The notes under the pieces were generated by a model, which saw nothing but the letters and a program-made list of their open reading frames with translations, did not search any database and was not told the origin of the DNA. Below, piece after piece: positions 1 to 11,253 of a stretch of 64,000 bases of DNA. This DNA is from Ascidia mentula (lineage: Eukaryota > Chordata > Ascidiacea > Phlebobranchia > Ascidiidae), in assembly GCA_947561715.1 (NCBI GenBank), contig OX387204.1:15629001-15693000 (forward strand), read 5' to 3'. Made by a program: the position numbers and the translations under genes. Every line of letters begins with the position of its first letter. Position 1 is the stretch's first letter.

Positions 1-454
1 AATTGATTTTTTCGTCCGTTAACAGCGTCAATGACCAACCCACACTAGGCGTATTGATTAAATCGAGATTTCAGTTGTTTCCGTAATTAATCCCATGTTC
101 ACTTTTAGCGTTTTCTCCGTGCCCCAAAGGACAGGGCCCTGACACGTCCAAATAATTATTTTCGCACGTCCTGTTCAATCCACAGTTGTGGGGTTCATTT
201 ACTTTAGTTTTTTTGTATGTTGGTCAACCGTGTTATAGCTCGAAAAGGGAGTAGGTGTGTTTAATAGTTTCTCTTAGTAAATAAGAGCAATTGTTGCGAT
301 TTACTATCAGTTGGTAAAAGGCATCACAAATGTCAACTTCATATAACAACTAACTGCACTTGTGAGCGTCTCATGAGGCGTTCGGAGTAATTATTGTTCC
401 TGTTTTTTAAACTCACACTTTATGTTAAAACCAACGCACTGTGTGACATCTTAC

Positions 455-2479
455 CGGTATATCAGTGATATCGTTGTTCGCCAAATCAAGTACTTCCACC
501 TTCGAGAGCTTCTTAAAAACATTTCTTCTCAGTTTGTTAATACTGTTGTCTCTCAAAACCAGACGTTTCGTTGACTCGGAGAAGGCAGATGGCAAAGTTC
601 TTAACCCTCTGCCTTCGCAATTCACGTAGTTCTGTAGATACACAGGTAAGAGATTGCAAGTAAAGCAGAAAGAACGTGTTTACAATTTTACAAAAGCAAA
701 GTAACGTAGGTAATGGTATCGCGACATTCCAATGCTTTTCTTAAATGCATTGGGGAATTTTACGCATATATTGGTTCACAGATTCATCGATCACGTTTGT
801 TCATTACGAGATTTATAGGATTTGTATTAAACTGTGGTTGAATAGGAATAATGCGCTGTTGTCTGTTTTCTTGTTCCGACCACAGTTTGTTTTACGTTTA
901 TTTGTCCCATTTACATTTGCGAAGTAACCAAAATTCTCTAGCATCTATTACAGTTGTATTAAAAAGCACCTGTGATCTATACCCATATACCCAACACTCA
1001 TTTATTTATAGAACTTTGTGTCGCCTCCCACCCTGGTGAGCTACTTCGTTAGCGGGCGGGTTGGGGAGGGGGGTCGGCCCGCTGCGCTTTAATTTAATCG
1101 ATGCTCATTGTTCGGGCTGACCATGGTCAATGTTCAAGACCTTTGCGTTTTCCACTGCAACAGCTGAGGTCGTTTTGAAACCACAGCCACAAATGCATTT
1201 AGTGTGACCGTAATTTTTTAATGTATCTGTTTCTACAGCAAGTTATGTTGGCATTAGTTCTCTGTCTTTTGAATTGGATTAATATGCTGGGCTGTCTTCA
1301 TTTCTGAACAGTTGAAAAAAACACCAGTTTCGTCAGTTCAAAACACGTTGGGTAATCCACACAGGGCTGACAACCACTATCAGGTTGTACAATAGAAATG
1401 CATTACCGTGGCAAAATACGTGGATTATTTATGGAAAACTCGCCCACCCCAACCTTGGTCTGTTCGTTTTCTTTAGCGCCGTTGCCATAGAAACTCGCCC
1501 AAAGTTAAACCTTCATACACACCGACCTGTTTTCAAGAAGGTATTTTGAAACTTAAACGTTACGAAAATGTTCCAAAAACAAGAGCGCTTGCGTCAGTTT
1601 CCGCTTCACCGTCTTGAGCCCCCAGTAATTGCTGGCATTACCCAACGGCAAGCGACCAATTCTAGCTCATCAATAATTTATCCGCACGTTGTATTTTGAC
1701 AATTTCTGTCTTGAAGTGCAACTCGGAGTGCGGGGGCATTTCGGTGGTGCGATTTATGGAGGTGGCTGCACACCTTGACCCCTTAGCGCACCTGTTGTAC
1801 TGGACAGTGCGCCTCGGCGAAAATCAAGTTCGTCTGAAAAGAGTGACAACAAAAACTGCCGATGTCTAGTGCGTGCAGTGTTTGATGTTTGTTGTAACCT
1901 GTTTCATTTGGAGCAATGGTTGCTAAAACTATTTTATCTCATTTCCAGTTTAAACGAACTCCTTATCTCCCACAAGTATTTAAATTTTGAAACTTGAAAT
2001 TTAAATGCCAATAAGTGTACGACACACAAAGCATAACTCTTGTAACCACTTTTGTATATTTCGGTGCCGACTAATTACTCACCTACAACCCTATAATTTC
2101 CTAAACTCCAACCCCTACAATTAATTTCGCATATATTTGAAAACATAAACAAATATTTATAATTCTTCAACAAAAAAAGTTCTACGAGTACGAAATTGAT
2201 AGAGGACTACAGATTAAACCACGGTTTCGACCACTTTCAAAAAGCACACAAAAAACTCACCATATTTTGATCGTAGCACTGGCATTCCGAGGGACAGGTT
2301 ACAACTTGTGCCTCTACTTGTACGCAGTTATCAAAGTGGAAACACCACCACGTTGCCATTGATACTATTAACACTCTCCTTAATCGACATACGCCTGCGT
2401 TTGCATTTGAAACTCTTCTGCAGCGTTCGCCTACGCTGCTTTGTTGCATGAGAGGTGCTTCCCTTTTTCTGTCGCCCAT
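455..2479 (-). CDS. Leucine-rich repeat protein, N-terminal part (partial)
   Basis: Two exons are seen: 2261..2479 (first) and 455..631 (second), joined in phase 0 across GT-AG sites. The first ends with a hydrophobic stretch that could be a signal peptide or anchor, followed by a cysteine cluster (CPSECQC) typical of an LRR N-terminal cap. The second continues the cap (VNCEGRGL) and holds about two leucine-rich repeats (KRLVLRDNSINKL, VEVLDLANNDITDIP). A donor follows at 450-454, so the gene runs out of the window to the left. The family suggests an extracellular or membrane recognition protein, but the part seen cannot separate a receptor from a secreted LRR protein. The start is uncertain: an ATG at 2479 gives a long basic leader before the hydrophobic stretch, and a downstream Met is possible. 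The intron is about 1.6 kb, with no other exon recognised in it. Confidence 0.65.
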
Positions 2480-4280
2480 AATCGCTGGGGTGTGACTGTT
2501 CCGCGTCCTCTGATTGGTCGATATGATTTTGTATCAGGTGGATGGCAGAGCCGGACACATATGAATTTATGTCGCTTATTTTGTTCAGGTAAATTAAATG
2601 AATTTTTGCTAATCCCGTCAAATCGGATGAAAATCCTAATTGAGGCAACGGTTTACGAAAATCTGTGATGAATCCTAAAAGAAAAAAGGCTGATTTGGTT
2701 GGACGTAAAACGAATTTCAACAATGTGGCTTTAAGGCGACGTGAAAAAATCTGGATTCGTTATTACGTTATGTTGTGTTTTCCATGCACGCTCACAACAA
2801 ACTATCGGTTTAAATATAAAAAAATAGCACTGCCGTAAAAAGCAGTGGGAAAAAAAATCACACGAATTTTTTTTGCCAATGTTTTTTTCTGCTTTGCTGG
2901 CAAAATTAATCATTGTGGGCTAAGTTTGAAAATTTGCACTGCCTAACGACTTATCTTCAAACAACGAAAAAATGCGCAAGCAGTTCTATGAAAATATTTG
3001 TAGTCGCCAGGGGGCGCGCTTTATCCTGCTGTTGCAAAAATGTTTATCGACCTTGGAACAAATGAAAGAACGTCTCCCCATACATTCGCCTTCATAATTC
3101 ATGACGCACGTGCTACGTTTGGAAAACTTATCTATAACACGTCCCGGGTGAAGAAAATAAGCTCGGGGTCCAAGTTTTTGGGACGTTCAATATTTCATGC
3201 TGTGTAGGCGTATACGACTTAAGTTTTTTTGCCAATTGTTCTTTGTGATTTAAGACACAGCAGGGTAGGGTGTATTTGAGTGAGACGTTTACTGAAGATA
3301 ACATTTGGTGATATAAATATATGTTTTTTAAATGAAATACTGTCCGCCACACTGAACATTTTTTGACGACACAAGGTATTGTATTCAATTTTTAATTGTT
3401 GTCAACGTAAACCCCGGTACAAAACCTCCTTGCAATTCTCCACGATCTTTTCGGTTGGTTTTTCGGAAGCAAAACGTGTTCCCAAAGCTATTTTTCTTGG
3501 CCTATTCAACATCAGCCTCTGTGGATTTATTTTTATGCAAAGCTCCACATTATAAATCCTAAACAAAAAGTCTCTATAAAAAATATGCTTCGATAACGTC
3601 GCGCTTTTCGCTTTTTGCTTACGGTTTCACTGCATCATATGGCGCCTTTTGCGGATAATTATAATGAATGTCTTTTTTTAACGTAAACTGTTTTGAGTTT
3701 TGTCTTATTTTGTCACAAAATGGGAATAATTTTTATTTTGTCATTAGATTTTAGTTGTACAGTTGTTACTGTTAAATACAATCACCTAATTATTTAACGA
3801 AATATCGGCCCACGTTTATCGTAAATGAACGAATCAAAAAGCCACACCAAAATGAAGACCAACAACCACCCTGTGTGCCTTCTCTCGCCTCGACTCGAAA
3901 AGCTCAAGCGAGCGCGTAATATCCCGCAATCGGTGCCACGTGAGTTAAGTGCCGTGGAAGTCGGTTGTTGGGGAGGCGAGTTATCAATTATTTATGCCGA
4001 TCAATACGCCACAATAAACACACAACCTCAGGCCGCCATTTGTGTGACTGATGGCCACGGTTGGTCCTACGTACACGATTGTGGATTAAGACCGATACGA
4101 ATCCTTGCCCCGCGCGGAATCACTGGCGATTGGGTTTTTAAGTCACTGGGATGTTACAGTGGATTAACGACGCAGGTTTAAAGATCAAGTGCACCTTGAG
4201 AACTCGGGCTTTCGGAGTAGCTTTTGTCCAATGTCATTAATTTGAAACCACAATGAAAAAAATTACAGGTAGAAAAAGGA
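2480..4280. other. Intergenic, upstream of the LRR gene
   Basis: No exon is supported here. A 118-codon open frame on the plus strand at 3825-4181 has no recognisable domain or splice partner, so it is left uncalled. The stretch just right of 2480 should hold the promoter of the LRR gene; an ATTGG (inverted CCAAT) lies near 2513, but no TATA box is convincing. Confidence 0.4.
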
Positions 4281-4582
4281 CAAAAATTGTACTTATTTCT
4301 AGGCTCAAAATTGTACTTATTTCTAGACTCAAAATTGTACTTATTTCTAGACTCAAAATTTTGCTTATTTCTAGACTCAAAATTTTGCTTATTTCTAGAC
4401 CCAATATTGTACTTATTTCTAGACTCAAAATTGTACTTATTTCTAGACTCAAAATTTTACTTATTTCTAGACTCAAAATTTTACTTATTTCTAGACCCAA
4501 TATTGTACTTATTTCTAGACTCAAAATTGTACTTATTTCTAGACTCAAAATTTGTACTTATTTCTAGACTCAAAATTTTACT
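4281..4582. repeat. 24-bp tandem repeat with a higher-order period
   Basis: About twelve head-to-tail copies of a 24-bp unit beginning CTTATTTCTAGACTC. The units differ at their 3' ends in three ways: ending AAAATTGTA (A), ending AAAATTTTG or AAAATTTTA (B), and CCCAATATTGTA (C). In order they run A A B B C A B B C A A' B, so most of the array is copies of a four-unit (A B B C) block of 96 bp. The unit length is a multiple of three with no stop in several frames, so long repetitive open frames on both strands are by-products, not proteins. Confidence 0.95.
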
Positions 4583-7575
4583 TTCCAAAATTCCCCGAAC
4601 TTAACTTTTGCGAGAAAACTGTTGTAAATACGTCATCGCATGATGTCACCGGATTTTTCGTCACAGCCAAAATCCATCCCTCCTCCGATGGACAATTAAC
4701 GGCGGAGATTATGTCTAGCCGGGGAATCTGTCTTAGTAAATAATTCAGCTTCCGCGGGTCGACCTTAAAAGCGTGCAATGATCAGAGTCATAAAACACTT
4801 CCCCCATCGACCGTCCTTCGCTTAATGAACCGAACGGAGCGAATATCTCTGCGTTATAATTAATGGGCAACTTTATAAATTCCGTAATTGTGCGCAAGAG
4901 ACTTCTGAGCCACATTTTTACCCGTCGTTTGGCACGGGGTAGAATCCCAGATTTTTTACGTCTGAATAATTGTATGTTTTTGAGATGGTTATCAACAAAT
5001 GATCAATCTTAGCGGAACATCAAAAGCACACTTCAAGCCAATTTTTGGCTAATTTTATTTTTACTACAGCCTCATACAATACCGCTGCTTAGTAACCATT
5101 TTTAATCAATGCTAAAAACTGTTTTGCTTTATATTACAGTCTAAAAATTGCTCTATATAGGAAAATATGTTAACTTGACAAAAATTAGGCAAATTTTCTT
5201 AAGACCCAAAAGTTTTATTGCCTGTTGCAACCTTCCACCATCTTAAGCCTCGCGAGTTAAACAAACTTTCTTCAAACACTATCGAGCTGTGGTTCTCAAA
5301 CTTTTCTTTTAATGTCTTTAGTTTCAGAAACCAGTTTAAAACTTTAAGTTTGTAAGGGGTCGCATAACAACAACCCCATTTCTTTAGAAAATCGTCCAAA
5401 TAGGAAACAAAAACAAACAAGAACGCAACAAAATGACACAATTTAATAAACGTAAAAACGCCATGTAGAAACGTCAATCCTTTTTCCAACAGTGTAATGA
5501 GAGCCACTGCTACGAAGGCAATCGTTCACTTTACTTAAAAAAGTAATAACACCCCACTATCAAGTCACAGAAACAGGTCAACGCACGCTGCCTAAGTTGA
5601 AAGATGAACGTAACAATGGTCAATTCCACGCAAGCCTTTGAAATTTTGCATTGTCAAGCTAGCTGTACAGACAGCCAACCTCCACACGTTTGATAGACTG
5701 CCATAGCTTTGCGCCTTGCCTGTCACTCAAAACTTCACTTCTGTATTGCAGGGAGAAGAGTATTGATCGCTTCTTACATACCCAGCGTATCTCGTTTTGA
5801 ACAAGCTCTACCGGGTTTGTTGACCAATATTGTTTATTTGATGCAGTTTGCCTCCACAATGTCAGTTGCCATTTAGGCATTTCAGGCACTGCATCACCGA
5901 CAAGTATCTCAAGTAAAAAACACATGTTGCGTTAAATTTTTACTTTACTGTCACTTCCTTGTTTCTTTAACTCGTCTTGACAACTTTCAAATTTCATCAG
6001 TTTCAATCCGACCACCGTAAACCTTACACTCAAAACAACTGTGTTTTGGTCATTGACATTGCGGGCAAGTTAACCCCCAAGCTGTGCCTCCTGCATATTT
6101 ACTGGATATTACAGAGGAGGCCTGACTTCCAATGGTTAAACACTGCCAGAAAAACGATTTGCAAGGGTTTTGTTATTTTGCGGAAGTTCAAAAATATATC
6201 AGAAAACTTGGTGTTGTCAATACGACTTATCATATGTCATTTGTGGAAAAGCTTTTCCAAGGAGCATTTGAATCGATATGCGTGTGTCAACAGCAGCCAG
6301 CTCGTCTTATTATTCCCTGTCTACCTGACCTATTCTCAAATGGAGAAAAACCTTTTAGTCAAAGTTTCGACAAAATTTCATAATAAAACTTGAAATATTT
6401 ATCATTGAAATAGGGGAAAAAAGTTTGTTGTCTGCCTTAATGTGACTCGAAGGCAAACGAGAGGGGCGAGGTTCACAAAAAAAGGTCTAGTATTTCTTTT
6501 TGTTCACACACCTTCCTTTCATCCCAAACATACCTTTGACCACACTCTGCTCCTAGGCTCATTGACAACATGTAGAATTTCCACCCGTACTAGGGCTTAG
6601 TTTCTTACTGCCCTCAACATCCATTCTTTCTTTACTCTTAAAAATACCCTTTGCCATATTTACCGCTTGAGACTTATTCATAACGTATTTAAGAGTTAAG
6701 AAAACTTTCAACCAAACAAATCGGTGATTTGGGCCTCTGCACGCGGCGCCTCTCGAAAACACTTTGCTGCCAAAACGCCGCTGCCGCATATCTCCTTCAA
6801 TTAATCAATGCCCGAACGTGAACCTGATCTAGCAAGAAAGTCGTAGCGTGTCTGCCAGTCGCCCGGCCCTGCGTCACAGTATATCTTTTCCTTGTAAGAA
6901 GCCTTTCGGCGCGTGATTTCCTGCGGGACTTTGCTTCCAGACCGTGCGCGGAAAATCGTTAACCTCTCCTCTGGAAGACCTTGCCTACCCGCGCCGTGGA
7001 TTAACGTTTGTTTTGTTTAATTGCGGCGCAACCCGGGCCCCTCGCGGACGACAAACCCCCCGAAATTACTCTATCATGTTTGTCGATTGGTCCACGCGTG
7101 CGATGGGAAAACGATGACTGAAATGGATGGGGCGACTCGTCGATATGCCAACGCTTTATCAGCTGAACGACAAAAGAACGAACATTTCCAATTCCCTAAA
7201 CTGGATTAGCAACGAGGCCACTTGTGGGATAACATTTAATGGCTGCAAAGGCGACATTTGTCTCGATATACAAATCCCTTATCGCCGACAAGGTTACACT
7301 TCCCACGCGAGTTTTTGCCTAAAATGGAAATGATTTTCTTGTCAACAAGAACCCGAACTTTAAGAATATTTAAAAGGAACTTATATCTTGTATACGCAAA
7401 TAAAAGTTTGTTTTCTTGAAATCGGCTGTTGTCTCTATGACTAACGGAGAGTCCATAAATACTTGAAACAGACGACTCAGGATTATTTCTGGCATTTTCT
7501 TGTGTAAGCAACATACACAATAATGTTTTTATATTAAGCTCCAGACAGGGCCACTGTTACTAGGTTTATTTCCGA
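4583..7575. other. No gene recognised
   Basis: AT-rich sequence with short open frames on both strands (for example 5659-5925 minus, 5977-6393 plus, 6559-6789 minus). None shows a domain, plausible exon borders or codon use unlike random sequence. A GC-richer patch lies near 6840-7060. Nothing here looks like an upstream SND1 exon. Confidence 0.4.
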
Positions 7576-7720
7576 CTGGTTGCACCCGATTTGGTACCGA
7601 ATAATTGACAGCGACTGTGTAGTCACCACAAAGTGCTTACTTGGCTAGTTAGAGGTCAAGATCATTCCAAAGCTGCACTGATGAGACCTGTTAGGTCGAA
7701 CTATAGTCTACAGCTCACTA
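7576..7720 (+). repeat. Hammerhead-bearing repeat, copy 1
   Basis: About 145 bp that clearly align with 8261..8430: both share GGTTGCACC, TTTGGT, then TAGTCACCACAAAGTG, TTGGC, GGTCA and the block AGCTGCACTGATGAGACC. The two are direct repeats about 690 bp apart. The shared part ends soon after the ribozyme motif. No protein is encoded. It could be a short non-autonomous retroelement of the kind that carries self-cleaving ribozymes. Confidence 0.75.
7671..7715 (+). ncRNA. Hammerhead ribozyme motif (type I), slightly degenerate
   Basis: Reading 5' to 3': helix I strand AGCTGCA (7671-7677), core CTGATGA (7678-7684), helix II GACCT / AGGTC closing a short loop (7685-7697), then GAA followed directly by C where GAAA-C is expected, a TATA loop, cleavage triplet GTC (7706-7708), and helix I return strand TACAGCT, which pairs at 6 of 7 positions. 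The layout matches a type I hammerhead with a very short helix III. One A of the conserved GAAA is missing, so this copy is probably weak or inactive. Confidence 0.65.
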
Positions 7721-8260
7721 TAAAATAGCATGCAATATCTGCTCATCAAACTAGCTAACACCCCACTCATTTTTACTGATGTTCCGCAGAAAAAAATAAC
7801 CAAAATGATAATGTTTTGGCCTTTTTATATTGCTTGTCTCGGTGGTGTTATGGGAATTCTTTGTAGTTTGCCAATTTACGCCGCGCAAATAACACTCAAA
7901 AGAACGCGTTATCTTTTGATTACAGTATAATTGCACAAACCTTCTTATCTATTGCGTTTAGGCATCCATAGCTGATGCTACACAAGCTTTAGCGATGTTA
8001 TCAGAACCCACGTTATCTTGCATGTTCATCAAGCTCCTATACCGCATCATACAATTGCCTGCTGACTAATGGAAGCCACTTATGTGGTGACAAACAAATT
8101 GCCTTTTCCATCTGTGGGTGTGTGAGTTCAATTTTGGAAAGAGTTCGTTCGGAGAAGTGTTGTTGGGATTGTTCGGGTGCGATATTGGGCGCGGTTAAAC
8201 ATATATGCACTATTGGTTGAGCTTGCTTGGCTATAGTGTTTCCACCTTGTTTTCTCCGTT
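7721..8260. other. Spacer between hammerhead repeats
   Basis: No gene or repeat recognised. The spacing of roughly 690 bp between the two ribozyme cores is short enough for both to sit in one transcript, but nothing in the spacer shows an internal promoter or open frame of note. Confidence 0.4.
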
Positions 8261-8430
8261 TTGGTTGCACCTAGTTTGGTGCCCAACGGATGACGGTGAT
8301 TGCATAGTCACCACAAAGTGGAAGTCTTTGCTTGGCCGTTTGGTCAGCAAAGTCGTCTTATAGTCACACCAGCTGCACTGATGAGACCTTTTAGGTCGAA
8401 ACAGTTGCCATCTATATGCAGCTTATACAC
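8261..8430 (+). repeat. Hammerhead-bearing repeat, copy 2
   Basis: About 170 bp, the better preserved of the two direct copies (see 7576..7720). It carries extra bases around 8325-8365 (TTGGCCGTTTGGTCAGC) relative to copy 1 and ends with a complete hammerhead motif. No flanking target duplication is evident by eye. Confidence 0.75.
8371..8423 (+). ncRNA. Hammerhead ribozyme (type I), near-intact
   Basis: Helix I strand AGCTGCA (8371-8377); core CTGATGA (8378-8384); helix II GACCT / AGGTC (8385-8389 with 8393-8397), five perfect pairs with a TTT loop; GAA (8398-8400); helix III ACAG (8401-8404) against CTAT (8412-8415), three of four pairs around a seven-base loop; cleavage position after A8416; helix I return strand TGCAGCT (8417-8423), seven perfect pairs. 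All invariant core bases are present. The helix III mismatch is repaired in the partial copy near 17.2 kb, where the same strand reads CTGT followed by C. Hammerheads cleave their own RNA backbone and are known in several animal retroelements. Confidence 0.8.
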
Positions 8431-11253
8431 AATTGCTTATATATGCACATGTTGCTTTAGTTCTAGTGATTCCCAAACTTTCGCGTTGATCGATAATTTA
8501 GTATGGTGATTTCGTACCACTTTTATTCGAAAAAGGATAAACCAAGCGAAATTGAAAGAAAGGCCAGGGTTGAAAGAAACTTATATATCAAAAATATGAA
8601 CAAGACAGTTTTATTATTTAATATTCCCGATGTACTATTGTTGAACTTGTTGCGTCACCAACGTGTGAAACGCGAACAAGTGAATATGAAACAATAATTC
8701 ACAGTACGTAATCTGTATCACAAATTCTACCTAACCTTTAAAGACCACAAACACCCACTCATTGTTGAGTATTTCTATGGCGATCGCAAGTTAAAAGTTT
8801 TTTTTTAGAAAGGGGGAAACTATTCATGATAATCAAACGTTACACATGTCGGTGAACTTGCTTCACAATCTCTTAACTTCCAAAATGCTTCTACTCCTTA
8901 CTATTTTAAATGTAGCTTCTCTTACGCAACATCTTGTCAAAACAATTCGCATTAACAGCGTTTGCAATTAAACTGACGCTGAAGAGTCCATTTAACTTTT
9001 CAATCAAACGTGCTTAAAAGCTTCCTCTAAATGGCTGTCGGCGTTTTACCGAAACAGCAAAGCAAAAAATTATCTTTCTCAGTAGGGATTTTGAGAATTT
9101 CAATTACCCGGCAGTTTCACCCTAGTAGTGGAATGCGTTATCTCAGTGTTTAAGTCAAGCTGCGGGCAGCGAATTCGCTTTCTGATTGTACAGAAAATGT
9201 ATGGTTAAAAAGAGATCACTGCGTGTAATTCGATTTACTGTGAACAAAATAATATAGGCGTGTGTCTGGTATTAAATAGACTTTCCTTGAAGAGTTTGGT
9301 GTAAATCCGAAATTAATTGATACACAGTGAATATTTAATGAGACTGCATAGTCTTCTTATGGCTCTATGTATTTGCTCTTCAATAATTAAACAAGGCCCC
9401 CAAGAGCTTTGTTTCCTTTTGCAATTCTGAAACGGATGCATTTCAATACAATCCCGTATTTTTTCTTGGCTCAAGTTGTTTATGCCCAAAAATATTTTCG
9501 CCATTTTGCCTGAAGTCTATAACTGCCGAAATATTGTAATCTTTTCACACAAATCCGAGCTTCTAAAACTTACTGGAACGACGCTTATCTTGTCATGTAA
9601 CTCGACGCTCTGCATTCCCCAGCGTTCATGCCGAAACTTTGTGTTCGAATATCGACCAAAGCGGCGTTTAAATAAATCTAATTCGGCGCCAATTGAATTG
9701 GCATTGAGCGCGCGCACGCCCAACTCTAGAATGGAAATTAATTGCGCCCGAAGCGCCCGAAAACTTTATTAAATCCCTCTTTGCTGTCCCCACAATAAAA
9801 AAAAACTAGGGATAAAAATCAGGCCGCCGTGTAAATTGGGCGCCCCGACTCCTCTACTCATCCAGACAACCTCTCAAGCCTTTGTTTGGCGGGAATCAAT
9901 TGCTCGGAACGGAGAAATTACATGGCGTAATCCCTAATCTTAGAAGATATATTGTGATGATCGCGTTAAGTTCGTTGTTTTGCGCAAGAAAATCTGTCGT
10001 TTTTGGATGTTGAGTTGAGATGGGTTTGGAACGAGAAAATTTCCCTTTGCCAAGTTCGCGTCGAATTTATGCTGTAGAGTTACTGTAACGCCCGGAAATT
10101 TTGCCATAAGTTTCAAAATGCTGCAATTTTTTATTAGTAATGTGTATTTTTATGTAATTACTCATAAAAACAAGATGTTGTACGAAAAAAGGTTAAATTC
10201 GTGACAAGTTTTGTTTTGTGCTGGGGGATCCCAAAAAGGAGTAATTTTTTAAAAAAATGTATTTTTTTGTTTAATTTTTTGAAATTCAACAAGATTTTTT
10301 ACACAAAAAATGCCGTGAATGCGATCAAACAAATGTCGTCTTCGGTCAGACGAACCGATAAGATAATCCTCGTCTTATCAATCGATCCTCCACTTTGATT
10401 ACAATCAACGAAGCCACGGATGAATTGTAATGTCTACAAGCACGCGCTTTTAAAGCAACATCAATAGAATTAAAGTTGATTTTTTTAAATAATCCACGGT
10501 CGCCCTTTCCCTGATACAAATCCAACCACTCGGTGGCGTGTTTTTTTTCTGTGTCAGTGTTATTTATGCAGGCATTCTTTTATCAAAACCCGATTTTTCA
10601 ATGTCACTAAAGGTTATTATCTTTGCTCTTTCCCAGAGAGACGCTTCGGTTTTTATGCTTACCGACTTAGTGAATGTTTGTGTTGCAAGTTCCATGTACA
10701 TTACTAAGCATAACAGTCACTAAAAGCCGATTACCATCCCTTTCCGTGCTGCTTTAATGAATGTGTTGACAAATCACCCCCAAACGCAAATGCTAAGTCA
10801 GATTAAACAATCACCGCTTATTACGTCACCATTGACACGTCATTCCAAAAAAAACTCACCGCCGCCTGGATTCTGTTGCCTTCATTGTGACGCAACAATG
10901 AATAATTTATTTCGGAGGAAATTGTTTGAAACTCGGCAGTCGCAATTGTTCTGTGGCGAAAACGCCCCTTGTGGTGATTTTTTTTATTCACGCAAAAATA
11001 TTTAAATTTTCACAATCGTTGCGCACGTTAATGTTTTACGTCTGGCTTTTCATGCAACTTTGACAAAAGAAAACTTTGATTTTACTTTTAATGAGGAATT
11101 GTTTTAACAAATGGAGTGTAGGCTGCGTTACCTTTTATCTTCCCAACACTCTTGATAAAATCGTAGTGAAGCTGTGAATGAAGTTGCTTGTCAGTTTTCA
11201 ACACAGCCTTAACCATTTCTATACGACACTTACCAGCGCCACCTTGTGTACAG
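8431..11253. other. No gene recognised, upstream of the SND1 exons
   Basis: AT-rich with short unsupported open frames. I looked in particular for the missing staphylococcal-nuclease exons of SND1 on both strands and found none. A minus-strand open frame at 11088-11327 overlaps the first SND1 exon and has a possible donor near 11230, but no recognisable product. Confidence 0.4.

Noticed and set aside
3825-4181. 118-codon plus-strand open frame
   Set aside because: No recognisable domain, no splice partner and no homologue known to me; length is not exceptional for this much sequence.
4237-4604. Long repetitive open frames on both strands over the 24-bp array
   Set aside because: They arise because the repeat unit is a multiple of three without stops; no start context, splicing or domain supports translation.
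5287-5305. CTGTGGTTCTCAAACTTTT resembling a hAT terminal repeat
   Set aside because: No matching opposite terminus or target duplication was found, so at most a broken end.
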